Positions 5,527 to 7,199 of a DNA stretch of 7,199 bases are shown piece after piece (the first letter of the stretch is position 1; each line of letters begins with the position of its first letter). Made by a program: the position numbers and the translations under genes. This stretch comes from an uncultured Porphyromonadaceae bacterium (GTDB taxonomy: Bacteria; Bacteroidota; Bacteroidia; Bacteroidales; Muribaculaceae): assembly GCA_947176355.1 (NCBI GenBank), contig CAMWQY010000134.1:1-7199 (forward strand). The letters are read 5' to 3'. Below the pieces are notes generated by a model. The model was not told the DNA's origin and did no database searches. It saw only the letters and a list, made by a program, of their open reading frames with translations.

Positions 5527-7199
5527 TCAGTTTCTAAATACAAGCTGATCGTCCTTGACATCGATCACGATAGGATGATCACGATCCACTTTCTGAGCCA
5601 AGATATCCTTGGCAAGCTGATTGAGCACAAGACGCTGGATAGTACGCTTCACAGGACGTGCACCGAATTCAGGATCATATCCGTCTTCTGCAAGAAGTTC
5701 CATTGCCGGCTTCGTGACTTCAAGTTTGACGCCATTAGACTCGAGCATCTTCTGAACGCCTCTTACCTGAATACCAACGATTTCCTCAATCTCTTTCTTA
5801 TTGAGCGGAGTAAACATCACAATCTCATCGATACGGTTCAAGAATTCCGGACGGATCTTCATCTTGAGGAGATCCATAACATCCTTCTTGGTATTATAGA
5901 TGATATCTTGACGCTCATCTTCTTTCTTCTCATCAAAATTCTTGAAGTTTTCGCGGATAATCGGCGAGCCTTCGTTAGATGTCATGATGATGATGGTGTT
6001 CTTGAAGTTGATGAAACGACCTTTGTTGTCGGTCAATCGTCCGTCATCGAGAACCTGAAGAAGGATATTGAATACGTCCGGGTTAGCCTTCTCAATCTCA
6101 TCGAAGAGAACTACGCTGTAAGGTTTACGACGGACTGCTTCAGTAAGCTGACCACCCTCTTCATAACCAACATATCCCGGAGGCGCTCCGACGAGTCGGC
6201 TGACGGAGTGCTTCTCCATGTATTCCGACATATCGATACGAGTCATCATATCTTCATCGTCAAATAGATACTCAGCCAATGCCTTGGCAAGCTCTGTCTT
6301 ACCTACACCTGTAGTACCAAGGAAGATGAATGATCCAAGAGGACGACGCGGGTCATTAAGACCAGCACGTGAACGACGCACTGCTTCGCTGACGGCGCGG
6401 ATAGCATCTTCCTGACCTACTACTCTCTTGTGGAGTTCCTCTTCAAGGTGCAGAAGTTTTTCCTTCTCGCTCTGAGCCATCTTCTTCACCGGTATACCGG
6501 TCCAGCGGCTTACAACTTCAGCGATATCCTCAGCATCTACCTCCTCTTTAATCATGGCATTTTCGCCCTGAAGCTGACGGAGCTTCTCCTGAGTAGCTTC
6601 GATTTCATCCTGCTTTTGCTTGATCCTTGAGTATCTGATCTCGGCAACCTTTGCATAGTCGCCTTCACGCTCAGCGCGTTCAGCCTCTATGTTGAGCTGC
6701 TCGATGTCAATCTTATTCTGTTGGATCTTGTCTATCTCGTTCTTCTCAGCCTGCCACTTAGCCTTAAGCGACTTCTGAGTCTCACGGATATTTGCAAGGT
6801 CCTCATCTATTTCTTTCAGACGATATTGGTTGTCCTCGCGTTTCAGAGCCTCGCGCTCGATCTCAAGTTGCTGGATCTTACGGGTTGCATCATCAAGTGC
6901 CTGTGGCATTGAATCCATCTCAAGTCTGAGCTTGGAAGCTGCCTCATCAATAAGGTCGATAGCTTTATCAGGCAAGAAGCGGTCGGTGATATAGCGCACG
7001 CTCAGCTGAACGGCTGCAATGATGGCCTCATCCATGATACGCACCTTATGATGGTTTTCATATCTTTCTTTAAGACCACGGAGGATTGAAATGGCTGCAA
7101 GTTCATCCGGCTCGTCGACCATCACCTTCTGGAAACGGCGTTCGAGAGCCTTGTCTTTCTCGAAATATTTCTGGAATTCATCGAGAGTTGTAGCACCGA
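5527..7199 (-). CDS. clpB: Chaperone ClpB, C-terminal 556 residues (5' end beyond window)
   Basis: ClpB is the hexameric AAA+ disaggregase that, with DnaK, threads and refolds aggregated proteins in the cytoplasm. The frame stays open to the window edge, so about 300 N-terminal residues (N-domain and most of AAA1) lie outside. Counting from the first full codon (7197-7195): the end of AAA1 with GATTLDEF (1-8) and arginine fingers Arg20-Arg21 in ALERRFQ; the middle-domain coiled coil, rich in Lys, Glu and Gln, at about 95-215; then AAA2 with Walker A GTTGVGKT (294-301), pore loop GYVG (341-344), Walker B VVLFDE (362-367), sensor 1 TSN (406-408), arginine finger in FLNRIDE (452-458) and sensor 2 GAR (512-514). 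The middle domain separates it from ClpA and ClpX, and no ClpP-binding IGF/L loop is seen, so it is ClpB. Sensor 1 is followed by Glu (TSNEGS), where I expect a hydrophobic residue. It ends in TGA 5529-5527 before its own terminator and faces the ROK kinase convergently. Confidence 0.96.
   Translation of the reverse strand, partial: GATTLDEFQKYFEKDKALERRFQKVMVDEPDELAAISILRGLKERYENHHKVRIMDEAIIAAVQLSVRYITDRFLPDKAIDLIDEAASKLRLEMDSMPQALDDATRKIQQLEIEREALKREDNQYRLKEIDEDLANIRETQKSLKAKWQAEKNEIDKIQQNKIDIEQLNIEAERAEREGDYAKVAEIRYSRIKQKQDEIEATQEKLRQLQGENAMIKEEVDAEDIAEVVSRWTGIPVKKMAQSEKEKLLHLEEELHKRVVGQEDAIRAVSEAVRRSRAGLNDPRRPLGSFIFLGTTGVGKTELAKALAEYLFDDEDMMTRIDMSEYMEKHSVSRLVGAPPGYVGYEEGGQLTEAVRRKPYSVVLFDEIEKANPDVFNILLQVLDDGRLTDNKGRFINFKNTIIIMTSNEGSPIIRENFKNFDEKKEDERQDIIYNTKKDVMDLLKMKIRPEFLNRIDEIVMFTPLNKKEIEEIVGIQVRGVQKMLESNGVKLEVTKPAMELLAEDGYDPEFGARPVKRTIQRLVLNQLAKDILAQKVDRDHPIVIDVKDDQLVFRN

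Noticed and set aside
5575..6267. Plus-strand open frame of 230 codons inside clpB
   Set aside because: It is fully antisense to conserved AAA2 sequence of ClpB, including the Walker and sensor motifs, and has no promoter or recognisable product.
7123..7125. GTG as the start of clpB
   Set aside because: The same frame continues upstream to the window edge with clear ClpB sequence (GATTLDEF and ALERRFQ), so the gene simply begins outside the window.
1..7199. CRISPR array, tRNA or rRNA gene, insertion sequence, or defence or biosynthetic cluster
   Set aside because: No spaced repeat series, cloverleaf, transposase motif or terminal inverted repeats were found, and every long reading frame with clear motifs belongs to a known housekeeping or conserved family.

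Overview
This window looks like an ordinary housekeeping stretch of a Bacteroidales chromosome (phylum Bacteroidota), quite possibly Muribaculaceae, though the genus-level guess is only an impression. The phylum rests on three things: TAnnTTTG-type -7 promoter boxes in front of genes, weak or absent Shine-Dalgarno sequences, and protein variants typical of the phylum (a BamD lipoprotein followed by an omega-like RNA polymerase subunit starting MDYKKTN, and a kinase-less membrane PASTA protein overlapping an RluD-type pseudouridine synthase).

Layout. Bases 1-907, minus strand: bamD, then after a 72-base gap the first seven codons of an omega-like gene that leaves the window. Bases 908-1058: a divergent control region with two identical, oppositely facing -7 boxes inside a perfect 12-base inverted repeat. 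Bases 1059-4213, plus strand: a four-gene run of PASTA protein, rluD (14-base overlap), maf (after a 59-base gap holding a hairpin and short direct repeats) and a Rossmann/DUF2520 protein (1-base TAATG overlap). Bases 4214-4338: AT-rich intergenic DNA with a TAnnTTTG box. Bases 4339-5349: a ROK-family sugar kinase, probably glucokinase. Bases 5350-5526: a convergent intergenic region with one terminator per direction and a short GC-rich palindromic patch between them. Bases 5527-7199, minus strand: the C-terminal two thirds of the disaggregase ClpB, cut by the window edge.

The genes serve separate core functions: outer-membrane protein assembly (bamD), cell-wall-associated sensing or binding (PASTA protein), rRNA modification (rluD), nucleotide-pool cleaning (maf), sugar phosphorylation (ROK kinase) and protein quality control (clpB). 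I see no mobile element, CRISPR array, tRNA, rRNA or defence system, and nothing that amounts to a new biological system. The points most worth a second look are the inverted-repeat divergent promoter, the hairpin/direct-repeat insert that supplies the rluD stop codon, and the unusually short nucleotide-binding half of the DUF2520 protein.
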